From Owenia fusiformis (lineage: Eukaryota; Annelida; Polychaeta; Sabellida; Oweniidae): a stretch of DNA of 64,000 nucleotides. Below the pieces are notes generated by a model. It worked only from the letters and a program-made list of their open reading frames with translations, made no database searches and was not told where the DNA came from. Within the stretch, counting starts at the first letter, position 1, and every line of letters starts with the position of its first letter. The translations under genes and the position numbers were made by a program. Below are positions 1-13,900 of this stretch, in pieces. The stretch is taken from positions 32,229,564 through 32,293,563 of the forward strand of contig CAIIXF020000007.1 of NCBI GenBank assembly GCA_903813345.2, written 5' to 3'.

Positions 1-184
1 AACATTTATTCCCGTTACTGAAACAAAATTTCATATCACTTATATCATACATTGTGAACATTAAAAAAATATAGAGAAAAGACAAATTTTGGGGAAATTG
101 CAATTTATATATACTGTACAATCTTTAAATCATAAAATATCTGGAAATGAGAATTTGCTGATGTAATGTTCACTGTACAGAATG

Positions 185-598
185 AAATTCTCACCTGCAT
201 TAAGTGCAAATTCTCACCTGCATTAATTGCAAATTCTCACCTGCATTACATGCAAATTCTCACCTGCATTAAGTGCAAATTCTCACCTGCATTACATGCA
301 AATTCTCACCTGCATTACATGCAAATTCTCACCTGCATTAAGTGCAAATTCTCACATGCATTACATGCAAATTCTCACCTGTATTAAGTGCAAATTCTCA
401 CCTGCATTAAGTGCAAATTCTCACCTGAATTAAGTGCAAATTCTCATCTGCATTACATGCAAATTCTCACCTGCATTAAGTGCAAATTCTCACCTGCATT
501 ACATGCAAATTCTCATCTGCATTAAGTGCAAATTCTCACATGCATTACATGCAAATTCTCACCTGCATTAAGTGCAAATTCTCACCTGCATTAAGTGC
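185..598 (-). repeat. 23-bp minisatellite made of the SLC5 exon-4 splice donor
   Basis: About 18 tandem 23-bp units. Read on the minus strand, each unit carries TTAATGCAG|GTGAGAATT, which is the end of coding exon 4 of the SLC5 gene followed by its 5' splice site. The unit nearest the exon (position 586/585) is the functional donor and the array then runs into the intron. Variant units have CATGTAATGCAG instead of CACTTAATGCAG, and a few have GATGAG or GTGAG-to-ATGTG changes. There are no unique spacers, so it is not a CRISPR array. Confidence 0.93.
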
Positions 599-2776
599 CA
601 GAGATGGGGCATAAAGGACAACTGACATATACAGAATCTGTAATTGTAAAGTATTTACATGTAGTTTATACAACAGTTATGGAAAATACATAGTGAATCT
701 AGGATTTTTCATGTACATGTTCATAATTCAACGGAATTCAATAATTGGCTAAACTTTTAGGATATGTGAATAATTAAAAGTCTCAGCCTCTTATAATCAC
801 AAAATGATACCAAATTACAAATGTCTGAATTCAATTTTTGTGCCTAAACTTACCATTTGCAAGGAGAATGTCATAGATCCTGCAAGTCGCACACCTTTAC
901 TAAACCTCAACTCCAGGTACTAGAATACACAGAAAATACATTTGAGAGCAGGTTTTGATAGAAGTTTATGAAGTAGTATTCAAAATCTCTGGTGATTTCA
1001 GAATGAACTTTAAAATTGCTGAACTTCTGGTAGCTCTCATTCCTCACTAGAAAATATGTCTACCCGAGGATAAAGAGAAGTCCTGATCAACACAGAAGCA
1101 GCTGATAACTTAAAGACTTTCACAAACGGAGGTTGGAGATGTAGGGAACATTTGGAGATATAAAGTTAGCAGCTGATTTCAGTTTTCCAGTTTCAGACAT
1201 CATGAAACAAGTGATAGTGAGCGAGCAAAGGCTGTTCTATTAGATCAGTCAGCTTTTGAATCAGGTAAGCCATGCTGCTCTTACTATAGTTGCTACGGTA
1301 ATAAGAAAGTGACTTGAGACTTGGGCTGATTTCAATTCTTCTGGTCAGAATAATTCACCAGATGGTACAACATGAGTTTATACAATGATAACCATAGTAG
1401 CAAGATACCTACCTCATAAGCTGAAGTTAGGCCAAGGTTATAGAAGATTGGGATGTAAATATGTGCAGCACCAGGGATCACAAGGAAGTAGCTCAGCTAG
1501 AAGAGAGAATAACAACTTGAAATAATCAACAAACAATCTGGAGCTGTCTTCCCTAAAGGCCTCTACAGGATAATAGAGCTTTGCTATATAGCTTCGAAAT
1601 CCTGGGGAATGTTGAACTACTAGTAGGTACATTGTACATGTACCATTTGTGTTCTTTTTGATGCCATGTTTAAAGATGAATTACTCTTTTAATGATCAAA
1701 ATCTGCATGTCAACAAAACCACCTAGTTGTTTGTCAATAGACTTTATGCGAGTAAAAATGCTCTTGATTTACATCATTAAATATACAAAATTTAGTCAAA
1801 CTAATATATTTGAAATCAACATGTAAAATTACATCTAGCAATGTGGTTTCAAAAAATGTATATCAACTTTGAAAATCTTAATTTCTTCTAGGTTCTAGGT
1901 TAACTTCTAGGTCGGGAGATTCCTCATAGACCCCATGTTATAAAATCACAAAAGAGGAAATATCTTGTCTTGTATTCGACAGATAATAATCTTTCTTTTA
2001 CTGGATACATTTTGCCAGTTTCTCCAAATAAAGATGTGGTATTCTTGTATTGTAGTGTATTGTATTTTGTTTACCACCAATCAAGGTGAGTAATACCTGT
2101 GTATATCCTGTATATATACAGTCGTAATTTGTGTACTTAACCTTGAAGATAGACCCAGAAACCCCTCCTTGAAGGAACCCTGTATTGATAATCATTTAGT
2201 CCTCTCTTGCCTGTTTAATAGCAGGAATTGTTTTTGAAAATCAAACATTAATTGCAAAAATACATGTCCGAAATCATAACAAACAAAAAGGTTTCACAGA
2301 GGTGGTTTTCTCAAAAAAGGCAATAAAATAGGAATAAGGAAGAAGATGTTAGACCAAACTTTGCCCCGATAGCTCAGAAAAGGTAAAATTTATCAATTTT
2401 TCTCTCCACAGTCCTTGTAGCCGCTTTAAATTAAGTCCTCTATAGCATTCTACATGTAGACAATCTTCCTGTTCATACTCACAACAATGTAATTTCCTTA
2501 CAAAAGAAAGTAGAAAAATCATAATACCCCAATGATCATATACTGTGTTCCATATGTGTAGACTTCTGATGGCGTCCCTAGTAGCGTGATAGCAGACATG
2601 AAGCTGGCTAGTAAAGATAGCGCCACTGGTAGCACCTGCATTTGTCGATTAGCAAGTAAATATTCTTGAGTTGTTTTTTGCTTTCCTCCAATAAAAGCAT
2701 ACACAATCCCTATGCTTGCTGAGATTAACAGCACCAGAACAAACACAACATAATCTGCGGCTCCAAAACCACTCAT
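586..2776 (-). CDS. SLC5 family sodium-coupled monocarboxylate transporter (SMCT-like), 5' part
   Basis: Four phase-consistent coding exons: 2776-2528, 1496-1413, 919-854 and 637-586; the rest lies left of the window. The start at 2776 gives MSGFGAADYVVF, the usual N-terminus before TM1 of SLC5A8/SLC5A12/SLC5A6. Family signatures follow in order: YAFIGGKQKTTQEYLLANR in the first loop, ALSLLASFMSAITLLGTPSE (TM2, unwound sodium-site helix), IPIFYNLGLTSAYEYLELRF across exons 2/3, and ILYMSVVLYAPSLALNA in exon 4. Family members cotransport sodium with lactate, pyruvate or short-chain monocarboxylates (or vitamins for SLC5A6) at the plasma membrane; the exact substrate cannot be called from this half. 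All introns are GT-AG. The exon-4 donor lies inside a minisatellite made of copies of itself. The gene is divergent from GTF3C4, 5.2 kb away. Confidence 0.92.
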
Positions 2777-5700
2777 GATTACTGTAGTGGTGACTTTACG
2801 GAGAAAACAATAATGTAGAAAACTTTTTATGATTCTTTTTGTTCAATGTTCATTGGAAATCAGTCCTTACATGTATTTGATAACCTTGTTTCACACTCAT
2901 AGTAATACTGAAAACTTGTTTGGTACACCTCTGCCTATGCTGGGTTGCAGCAACTAAGCTGCACTTTATCAAAGAGCAGTGCAGTGCAGTAGATGTGGAA
3001 AATGTTTAAGTTAATTACATAATCCTGCAAAGAGCCGTCAAAACCTGCTTCTACAATTACACATTTAATTAGTTCACACACATCAGATCCTTTAATTTAT
3101 AAGTTTATTATGTCTTCTCCAAATATTTATCCAAAAGTTGTCAAGTCGTCCATATGTCCCATCCTTTCTTCACTTATGCTTCTTGCAATTCTGGTACTAA
3201 ATATCTGTTCTTTTATTCCTTGAGTAAAGTTGTTTCTCTGATTTACTTTGAGCTGCAGAATACTGTAATGTCCAGTCATACTGAAACACTGTACATGTGG
3301 CAATAAGACCAAAGCATCTTAGTAGGCCAATACAGTGCAAAGGACTTCAATAGGTCAATGCCAGTTCAAATTCCTTAAAACCTCCAGAATACATTAAGGG
3401 AGGATGATCCTTGACTGAAGACAGCATAGTATTTCAGCTTGAAGGAGAACCCTCTTTAAGGATAGAAGCTGCCAGTGGAGCATCTCTGCAACACACTTGA
3501 GATCTTCCAATCTCTGGAAATAAACACAGATTTTAGATGTATGAATTTCAATGCAAACTGTAGACTAGATGCTAATTAAGACAAGGTAAAGACTCCTGAA
3601 GTATGACCCTTCCAAAAAGCTTTGCGCCATCTATCCTTTTTATATTAAATTATAATATTAGATTTTTTTTATCATCTTTCATATTTATTGTAAGCACAAG
3701 TCATTTAGATACAATAACAAGGGGCAAAGCGCTGTAAGCATTAGATGTCCCCTTATATAAATAAACAATAAAGTACAATATTCATTTTAACCTGGAAGTC
3801 ACCTGTAAATGGTAGAATGCCTTGCAATGAAACAAAAGATAGGAGGGCTGCTGATATCCTGGGGGGGGGGGGTAGTATGTTGAAAAATGGAAACAGGTCA
3901 ACATACTACATACTATATTAGATATTATTATATTAAATTATTTGATCTATTCTATCCCTGATTTGAGATCATCAAGATCTCACAACAATTAAAAGTGTAA
4001 CATCATATGTAAAATCAGATGGAGCGAAGTGAGGCCAGCTAGCCAAGAGAGATCCTGGGAAGTTACATGTACATATTGATATCTATAACATATTATCATC
4101 ATTTCGACCCATGCAGGGTGAAATTTGAAAAGAATACAAAAAGTTAAATTGAACCTCAAAGTAATGAGCTGCAAAAACATAGAGGAATTCTTGGTGCTGA
4201 TTGGTGCATACTAAGCTGTTATTAGACACTTTATTTCTGGACAAAATGTAAAATAAAAGAAAGCAAGACAAATAAGACAATTTAAAAAGAAGATATTCAA
4301 CATTTGACATTTGAGCCATTTGTGCATTTTGAAAATTTGATCAGCTTTCTTAATCAGTAAAATCAGTTTGTTGTGCAAATAGGCACATTTATTAGAAACC
4401 AATAGGAATATATAGAGTGTTCATGACAAATATCTGAACACACTATTTCATATAACTGCAGTGCATTATATCTCCAATCACTGCATCCATGGTCACACCT
4501 GTGTGGTTGTGAAGGTGACAACTTGACTCTACAGATTGAAATTGATGCTTTGCCAACTTGACCCTTGCAAAAAGTTTCATTGAAAATCTGTTCTTATAGC
4601 CTTTTGTGATTTTGTATCTTCTAAGTGACATGGTAGAGAATATTTTGCAATTTGTGAAAATAATTTAAGCCAAAGATTTGCATTGTGGAATGATCATTCA
4701 TTTCAGGAATTGTTTCCTAAAATTATTACTCGATGCTGCACAACTCGTGCAAATTTTGGAAAGCAACACCTTCAAGGAATGGTCATTCCACATTGCACTG
4801 TGTACAGTGCTTAAATCCTTAAACATCTGAGCACCATTTTGGAACAAAATGTACACTTCAAAACTCACCAAATAAAGTGCATGTAAGGATAACTTTATAT
4901 ACTCTGAAATAATTGCATTGTTTTATACCATAATATACATTTCACCATATATTGTATCTAATGATTGGTTTTGGAAGTACTGAAGTACAGGCACTTGCAC
5001 TGGTCACTATCAAGTGAAGGTATACCAGCCGTCACGTTTGCATCAAAGATGGCGGACAGGAAGTGTCGATTTCAATATTTTTAGTTTCATTGAATTAAAG
5101 GTGCAACAATTAGTTCAGAGGGGTCATTAAACGATCATGGACCGGTGTCAAAATATATTTAATTTTGGATATTCCATATTTTTATTATCTCCAAAGAAAT
5201 CATCCCACCTGCATGAACATCATTTCAGCTGATATTCCTCTTGAAACGAGTCGGATCTTCAAAATCTATAAGTGCGACTCCTTTTATAAAAGCTTTGAAC
5301 TGAACTTACACTGCTTAACGCTGAAATTTGTAGTTTATCAATACATGTTAAGAAAATAGGTATGTTTAAAAAGATTTTAAGCCAAATGTTGCCCTGATAG
5401 TTCAGAAAAAAGAAAAAAAATTTGAATTTTCTATCTACATGCCTTGTTGCCCCTTTAACCTCTTGAATACCCAGAATGACGGATATATCTGTCACAAATA
5501 AAATCCATTTGGAACCCAGAGCGACAGATATATCTGTCACAGAATTTTTCACTAAAACTGCTCTAACTTTGGCATTTTTTATCCAATCTTCACAACTAAT
5601 GTTTTAGAATGTATGTAATGGGTCTATGTTTACTCTTCTTATGAAATCAAATATCAAACATAGTGTTTTTAGATGTAAATATCCAGAAAACTAGCAGAAA

Positions 5701-5974
5701 ATGAAAAATGCTCTGGTTTCAAACCCTTTTTAGAGGCTGGTATTCAAGAGGTTAAACTACTTTATAGTAGACGTAATGGTTTGATATTTGAACTAAATCA
5801 GACTATAAGACTATTAAAGACTTATGTAACTAACTTGCCCATGACAATTTTTCTTTATTCCTTTTTGCTTTGAATCTTTAATGCCATGGCATTAACTCAC
5901 AACCTATTATGTAACTTTTCACCATGTAGAATTTTAAAATATTAAGCATGAAAATTCATTTTCATGATGGATGA

Positions 5975-6292
5975 ATGGAGCCCAATGAGAAAAATGACTT
6001 CATCTTAATTATTTTTTATTGTAGTGGCGCAGTTTTCTTGAAATTCACAGAAATGATTCCTAATAATAATATAAATATTTTGACAAGAAATGAAAAGATT
6101 AAGCATCCTGTTTATGCAAAATATAGAACATTTTTATAATGGAGCCCAATGAGAAAAATGACTTCATGTCAATTATTTTTTATTGTAGTGGCACGATTTT
6201 TTTGAAATTCACAGAAATGATTCATAATGATAATACAGATATTTTGACAAGAATTGCAAAAATTTACCATCCTGTTTACGCAAAATATAGAA
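5975..6292. repeat. Tandem duplication, 164-bp period, two copies
   Basis: Copy 1 starts at 5975 and copy 2 at 6139. Both open with ATGGAGCCCAATGAGAAAAA and continue in parallel to AAAATATAGAA. They have diverged by scattered substitutions. The short open frame in copy 2 is not conserved in copy 1, so it is not a gene. Confidence 0.8.
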
Positions 6293-6959
6293 AAAAGCAA
6301 GATATTTACAAAAATCTGTGGAAATAGATATAAGGGGTGACTTTCCTCTTTCACATGGAATTTTATATTACAGGGTAAATATAATTTTGGTACTGGTTTG
6401 ATTTTTATATCAGAAATTATTTCTTTATTATAACTTGCTTAAATAATATACAATTAACATATTCCTTTATTATTGATCAGTGTAATAATTTATTTCATTC
6501 TTCAATCAACAGTAATGACAAAATACATTTTATGCAGTAAGTAAAATATCACAATAATTTTAATCAAATTAAAAGCATCCCATTATTGATATCTTTTAAA
6601 CCCATTACATTCAATGGTTCAAATATGTTTAATTTGGTCATGTCATCTAATTCTTGGGAATCTTGAGATAAATAAGCAAGAAAGATATATATTCATGTTT
6701 AAATGGATCAATGACAAGGATAATTACAAACAAATATTTCCAAATTTCTTCCAAACAGTTGAAAATAGACATAATTATGATACAAGAAATGAGAAAACTT
6801 TTGACAAACCAAAAATTCGCACAAACTATGGATAATCAAAAAGCGTGGTTTTTTGATAGTTTAATAATATTTCTATGCGTATTGTGTGGGTTAGGTGCAT
6901 CATATTTGATAAATCAGTATCTGAAAGTTTGATTTGAGTACTTTTACATTAAGCCCCAA

Positions 6960-7290
6960 TCACACAAATCACTTGAATGTCCTGCGACATCCCGGCCGCA
7001 AATTTAGGTGGATGTCCCGCGAAATCCCACGAATTTAGGGCACTTTGTCTAAAAAATCTGTCCCCCTGTGAAGTCTTTGGTGATAACGCTGTTAACTGTC
7101 CCGCAATTAGCATGTTTTCACTAGAATGGTCCCGCAAAATCCCGCGAATTTGATCAAAATTTGACCTATCGCGCAAATCCTTTAAATGTCCCGCAAAATC
7201 CCGCAAATTTAGGGGGATGTCCCGCAGAATTCAGCGAATTTTTGGCACTGGGTCTAAAAAATCTGTCCCGCGAGAAAACCTTTGGGGGTT
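6960..7290. repeat. GTCCCGC-rich degenerate repeat block
   Basis: Iterated GTCCCGC(A/G)AAATCCCGCGAATTT motifs. A roughly 50-bp segment containing GTCTAAAAAATCTGTCC recurs with a 206-bp offset (about 7031-7080 and 7237-7286). It is GC-richer than its surroundings. It looks like a degraded dispersed repeat rather than coding sequence. Confidence 0.7.
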
Positions 7291-7559
7291 GACAGTACTG
7301 TCTACTTTTCCAAGATTTAACCTTCACGTTGTGATTTGTCAATGGAGGTACCTTTTTATTAACTAATTTTCACGAGGCAAAATGAAAGTACTCTAAACAA
7401 CAAGTACACGTATATACAGGAAAACTAAAGATATTACCCTAGCTTGTTTACCCACAGGCCCAGGAAGATTTAAATCCCCCCCCTCCCAGTCACTGTATAG
7501 CTGATGTAAACCTAATACACAGTGAGTGGGAGGGGGATGAACTCTTGTTCGCGTGTCTG

Positions 7560-7685
7560 CACAGTCTATATGCAGTTATGATTTGGGGCAAGCCCAAATC
7601 ATTAGTCTAGTCTACCTTCTCTGGGAGAAGGTAGACAGACTTATGATTTGGGCTTGCCACAGATCATAACTGCATGTAGACTGTG
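7560..7685. repeat. Near-perfect inverted repeat (about 60-bp arms) upstream of GTF3C4
   Basis: Arms 7560-7620 and 7624-7685 are nearly complementary, meeting at a 3-base loop in TTCTCTGGGAGAA. Both contain GATTTGGGCTTGCC or its complement. The end of the hairpin lies 275 bp before the GTF3C4 start codon, within probable promoter or 5'UTR sequence. It may be a small fold-back transposon. Confidence 0.85.
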
Positions 7686-7959
7686 TGTTTACCTGTTCAA
7701 ACTTTTAAAAACTTTTTTGCGACGGCGACTGATGTATCACGATTTTCTTTCAGTCAGATCTGATTCAGTCAGATTTTTACACCGGGAAACCAATTCATCT
7801 GTGACAATTGTGCAAATAGTATATTGTTTCGTATTCCACCTATGCTAAACATCATTATGTTTGATGAAATTTACAGAATTAAATAAAATGGAAGTATGAA
7901 TTTGACTAGGTAATATCGTGATAGTATAAGCGTAGACATATGTTTGAGTCCTTTCCAAA

Positions 7960-10900
7960 ATGAGCTCAGAAATCTTGGGGTTGCAGACAAAAGTGGTCCG
8001 CACAGGAAAAGTACTTGACTATTCAGATGAAAATAAAATCACAGTTTGCGAGCAGTACGGAGTCCATGTACTGGTATGTATATAATGTTTGAAAAGCACA
8101 CCGTATATGCACTTGTGGTGTGTAATCTCTATTATCGCCCATCCGTAGACTAATAGATCTAGTAGACTAATACTTTTATAACTTTTAGGTTACTTTCGTC
8201 TAGTTTTACTCTCTGTTTATCTGTAGGCTAGCTGCAGTAGTACAGAATTATCAGTTATCACATGTTTCAGCATATAAAGTGTCTTTATATAATACAGCAA
8301 AATGCCGAGAAAACAAATCCTTGCTGTACAGTAAAATTTGAATTTAAAAAATAAGCAATTAAAGGACCATATTGAAACAATATATTTAAAAATAGAAGCA
8401 TTTATACATGTCCTAACTTTTGTATATTTTAGTTTGTTTTGTAGTTTAGCTATCATATCTATGGCCTCTTATATTTTGATGCTTCTCTGCCATGTTATTC
8501 TTGGAAAAATTAACATGGCTGAAACTCCCTGAATTACAAATAAAAGGGCCAAAGCTTTACTGCACATTATATATAACAATCTGAAATATACAAAAGTTAG
8601 GACAAGTACATATGTTTCTTTTTTATATACTGTTGCAATATATGTATATATATGTAATATATGTAGCAAAAATTATGTTGATATTTTTAAAAGTTGTTTT
8701 TTTATGAAATGCCGATATGGTAAAATCTGAATGGGAAAAAAAAGCGAATGCATTCTGTTCGGTCTTTGCAACGCGATTGTCGTTCATGTCACACATTTGG
8801 TCCGAAGTATTTACACCTAACTGAAGTCATATCATTGCTATTGACTCCATAGTGATACAGACCACCGTATCACATGAAAATGAGTCACGTGCCATGTGAT
8901 ACGGAAAATGCATCATCACAATTGACCAATCAAAATGCTCAGACACTCCTGTGATAAAGTTACTTATCAAAATTACCAGAAATACAGAGTAATGAACAAA
9001 ATCGCACAATTGACCAAATCAAAATGGTTATTAACTCCTAATTGACCAATTAGAATGCTTAGAAACTCCCAACCATGTGATGATAGTCTATGTTGTCAAG
9101 TAGAAATAAAGCTAGGGGAAGTAACAAATATGTAAACCATTTACTTCAGTGTAGGGTGGATCATTACATTCTGTATTTCAACTTTTTCTCAGATCTTAGT
9201 GCTAATTAAAGGAAATAACCACTAACATGCCCTTAACTTATAAAAAAATTTCAGCTCAATCTGCCAACGTTTAGACCCCCCTCCCCCACTGCATTTTCTG
9301 ACGAGTCGCTGAAAGTGTCAATATCATCATGCTTGAGACCCATTTTCTACCAAAGGCACAACATTGATTTTCATCAATTTTATTTGAATAGTTGTTCAAT
9401 ATGTTATTGATCCATGGTAAAACCTAAGAGATGGTACTTTGCCTCATTTCTGAGAAAATAATTATTTGACCATTGATTTTTCAGAATGTGCTATGTATAG
9501 TGATGCTAACCTGCGTCAGTTTTTAAGCAAGATTCAGGCATTTAAAAAATAAGTTTTATAGGACCTATGATCCTCAAAATTATAGATGCAGCAGATCAGC
9601 TATCAAGTTTCACTTCTTAAAGGTTTGGGACCATACATATTCTAATCATTGGAGTTATGGTCACCTAAAGATGGTAAAAATCCATTCACATGGAACAATT
9701 TAAAATCCCTTCCATTTTTAAAGATCAAAAATGAGGCAAAGTACCATCTCTTAGGTTTTGCCACAGATCAAAAAAATATTGAACAACTATTTAAATAAAT
9801 TTGATGAAAATCACTGTAGTGCCTTTGGTAGAAAATGGGTCTCAAACATGATGAAATTGACACCTTCTGCGACTTTCAGATAATTTTAACATGGTAGTGA
9901 ATGGGCATCAGAAAATGCGGTAGGGGGTCTAAACATTGACAGATTGAGCTGAAATTGTAAAGTTAAGGCATCCTATATCCTTGGCCCAAGAGTAATTCAT
10001 TGCATTACATTACATGATCTGCTATGAAAGCAGAAAAGGACCGATCTTGAAGGATGAGTTAAGGGCACATGAGTGGTTATTTCCTTTAAATAGCCCTAAG
10101 ATCTGAGAAAGAGTTGAAGTGATTAGTACAGTATTGTGAGTTTTGATTGAACTGTGATTTGGTCATTTGGTAATTTTACAGGTCACCGTGTCATCCACCT
10201 TCTTATAACTATTCTCGTGGCATTTCTAGTCGCTATCCACACTCTATTAAATTTGTGCCCATGAAATTGAAATACCAAAAATCACTGCTTACCCTCTATC
10301 CCTAAATGTTTCAAACATTATTGTCATTATTTGGCCATATTCAAAGTATCAGGGACGTCTGTATAATTCAAGAGCTCCTTTTATCACTGGTTTAAATATT
10401 TTCTCCATAAGAAACAAATACGGAAATTTTGTTTAAATAGGAAATTGACATATCACCAAGTGTGAAGGGAGTTCAACCAAGGGTCATCAACCAGTTTATT
10501 CCTGCAGAACCTTCTCTAACATTTGATGTTGGCATCACAGCAGAGGATCTTCAGAAAGAGAAACACAGATGTAAGTCATTTCCACCTGGTGATCACGTTT
10601 GGTTTGTACCTGGGGGTTTGTAGTGCATCAACCATTTATTGATCTCAACCAAGTAGTGTAGATAAAAACGCTCAAATGACATTTGAAAACGTACTTGTTA
10701 TTTTTTATGTTGTTGTGAACTTAGAAAATCCAGTTATGACCATTGAGACATTGTTAGTATTGAACAAACAATGGCAGCCCTTATAGATATAGCACCCTCA
10801 TTGAATGGGAGACTACAACTACGAGACAGAGTTAGATTTGTGAAGTTGATAAAGGCAACATGATCATTTTTAGTAAATTGTTGGGTGGCCCATGTCAAAA

Positions 10901-13900
10901 GCCTCATTCATATCACTTCATGTATGTTATAAGCAAACATGTTGAAGAAACTATTCCAATATGCCATGTATTGACAAACTCCACATAAGTACAGTATTTT
11001 ATGTACATATTTTTTGTTTCAGTACCTCAAGTTGAATTGACATTAGAACACAGTATGCTCCCAGTGACATCACCTGGGAGTACTCAACCATTCCTTTCTG
11101 CTATTTGGTCACCAACTGCAGTTGATCCAATGAAAAGGTAAATGTAATAACTGATATGATTAAATAGAGTTGGACATGAGCAATGATATAATTCACTATT
11201 TTGAATTGATTAGTGGAGTAAATAGAGCACCATACATACACACTACATGTATGTGGCACTCTGTGCTGCACTTAATGTTATTTAGTGTTGTTATTTTAAA
11301 TCAAATTGGAATTAAACCTCCCTTCTAAAACCAATGATTCTTTGGGGATTATCTTGTGGGCTTAACCTTACTTTGTGAGTTTCAGATGTATGTTTGCCAG
11401 TGTGATACTGGACCATCATGTCCTTATCTATGGTCTTGGACCCTGATTAGTGGAGTGTTACCTAATTTTGTGATTTTCAGATGTGTGTTTGCCAGTGTGA
11501 CCCTCGACCATCATGTCAGAATGTACAGTCTTGGAGTGAGCAACTGTCGTTGGAAATGTGTAAGTCAATTATAAATTCATCAGACTAATCTATTAGTTTC
11601 TCAATTTCAACCAGATGTTAAAATATTGTCATGTTTTCAAATGCATTTTCTAGTTGTGACACATTTTCCTTTATGTATTTTCAAGGTATGTGATATAACT
11701 CAAGTTTACTATGAGCACATTAATCCCATTCTCTCTATGGGGTCCATTACTCATAGTAGAGCCTCTAAGTACAAACAACTTATGGAGAAACTCTGTTGTG
11801 TCGGTAAGTAAGAGTTCTCTATTATATAATAAGTCAGTGTCTAAGAGCATACAAATTGTCTTTCTCAAATTAAAGCCCTTGGTTTATTTCTAAACACAAT
11901 ATTACATGTATATCAAATTCAACATATGACTTTGGCCAATGATACTAGTGACATTATAGTTGCTTTGTTTATTTTTTATGTAATACCCTGAATCATATTA
12001 TACCCTGTATCATATGTTACCCTGAATCATATAGTACCCTGAATCAAATAATACCCTGAATCATATGTTACCCTTAATCATATAATAATCTGAATCAATA
12101 ATACCCTGAATCATATTATACCCTGAATCATATAGTACCCTGAATCATATAATACCCTGAATCATATAATATCTTAAATCATATGTTACCTCGAATCATA
12201 TAATAACCGAATCAGATTATACCCTGAATCATATGTTTCCCTGAATCATATGTTACCCTGAATCATATGTTACCCTGAATCATATGTTACCCTTAATCAT
12301 ATCATAACCTGAATCATACAATACCCTAAATCATATATTACCCTGAATCATATGTTACCCTTAATCATATAATGCCCTGAATCATATAATACCCCAAATC
12401 ATATGTTACCCTGAATCATACATTACCCTTAATCATATTTTACCCTGAATAATACAATACCCTGAATCATTATGTTACCCTGAATTATATGTACCCTGAA
12501 TGCTTAATATGCTAGTCACACAACACTCCCCTCTGACTATAATATCTGATTTTACAGTTTTGATTCTGATAGGATCTCAATTGTGGCTTTAATGGTCTTT
12601 TTATTATGAGTTTGGATGTGCAATGAATGTTAGTTACTTACAATGTATAAGCAGAACTATTCTGACTACATATTCCGATATGAACAGATCAAAGAATCAT
12701 CTCTACTTTTAAGAGTCTATTTCACAAAGTTGGGCTCTTGACAAGAGTAGGGAATACATATATTAAAGTGTGTTAATGTGAAGCAAACAATTTTGTTTCT
12801 TCAGATGTGACTTGGTCCAAGCTGTTCAATGAAGATGCATCTAAGCCCTACTGTTATCTGAGTTGTGCCATGAGGAATGGAGATATTGTCATATTCAAGG
12901 TTCACACACCTTGTCTCGACAGGTAAATATATTACATTAGAGCATCAAAGCAAATGCGCAATCTTTTGCACAACTATTTGGTCATAGTTTGTAAGTGATT
13001 ATTTGTAACAGCTTAAAGTAACTCTTCATTTCATGATAAACATCGTGATCTCAAGATTGTTACCATTTATTATCCCACCGAACGAAGTTCGAGGGGGATA
13101 TAGAAAAGCCGTCCATCCATCCGTTGTCCGTCCGTCCGTTCGTTCGTCCATCTGTTCGTGTGTCCGGGCAATAACTCAAATACCGGTTGACAGATTTCAT
13201 TCACATTTTATAGGCTTATGCCTTATGGGTGTAGGACCTCTGCTTGAGAAGGAATTTTCAATATGGCCACTAAATTCAAAATGGCGGCCATTTTTCGGAA
13301 AAAATATAATCTTTGATTACTCAAATACTAGTGGATGGATTTGGTTGAAATTTTATATGCTGTTGCCCAGGTACAGAGGAGCCTTGCTGAAGAAGACATT
13401 TTCAAGATGGCCACCATATTTCAAAATGGCGGCCATTTTTTGTAAAAAACGTTATCTTTGATAACTCAAGTACCATAGAATGGATTTGGATCAAATTTTA
13501 TATGCTGTTGCCTGGGTACAAAGGAGCCTTGCTCAAGAAGACATTTTCAAGATGGCTACCATATTTCAAAAAAACGTTATCTTTGATAGCTCAAATACCA
13601 TTGAATGGATTTGGTTCAAATTTTACATGCTGATGCCTAGGGACATTGGAGCTCTGTTCGAGACGGGATTTTCAAGATGGCAGCTAAATTTCAAAATGGC
13701 CGCCATTTTTCATAAAAGAATGTAACCTTTGTTAAAGTACCAGTTGACGGATTTTGATTAAATGTATATACTGATGCCTTTGGACATAGGAGCTCTGCTA
13801 AAGGAGAAATCTAAAGATGACAGCTGAATTTCAAAATGGCAACCATGTTTCATAAAAACACAATCTTTGCTGTTTTTCTAGTTATAAGAAAACATACCGA

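Larger units (their letters stand above)
2777..7559. other. Intergenic region between the SLC5 gene and GTF3C4
   Basis: No exon with family resemblance was seen on either strand. The region is AT-rich, with a short G-run near 3861 and small repeats. Segments near 2348-2430 and 5375-5460 resemble each other (both contain a CCCYGATAGYTCAGAAAA core), suggesting a dispersed element. Two near-copies of the palindrome ACAGATATATCTGT lie at about 5478-5495 and 5521-5540. The promoters of both flanking genes should be in here, but no core element was recognised with confidence. Confidence 0.5.

Noticed and set aside
185-598. Regularly spaced short repeats resembling a CRISPR array
   Set aside because: Units are directly adjacent with no unique spacers; this is a minisatellite in an animal gene.
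13033-13725. Open frames with WPPYFKMAAIF-like repeats
   Set aside because: Translations of a dispersed AAAATGGCGGCCATTTT repeat family, not a protein gene.
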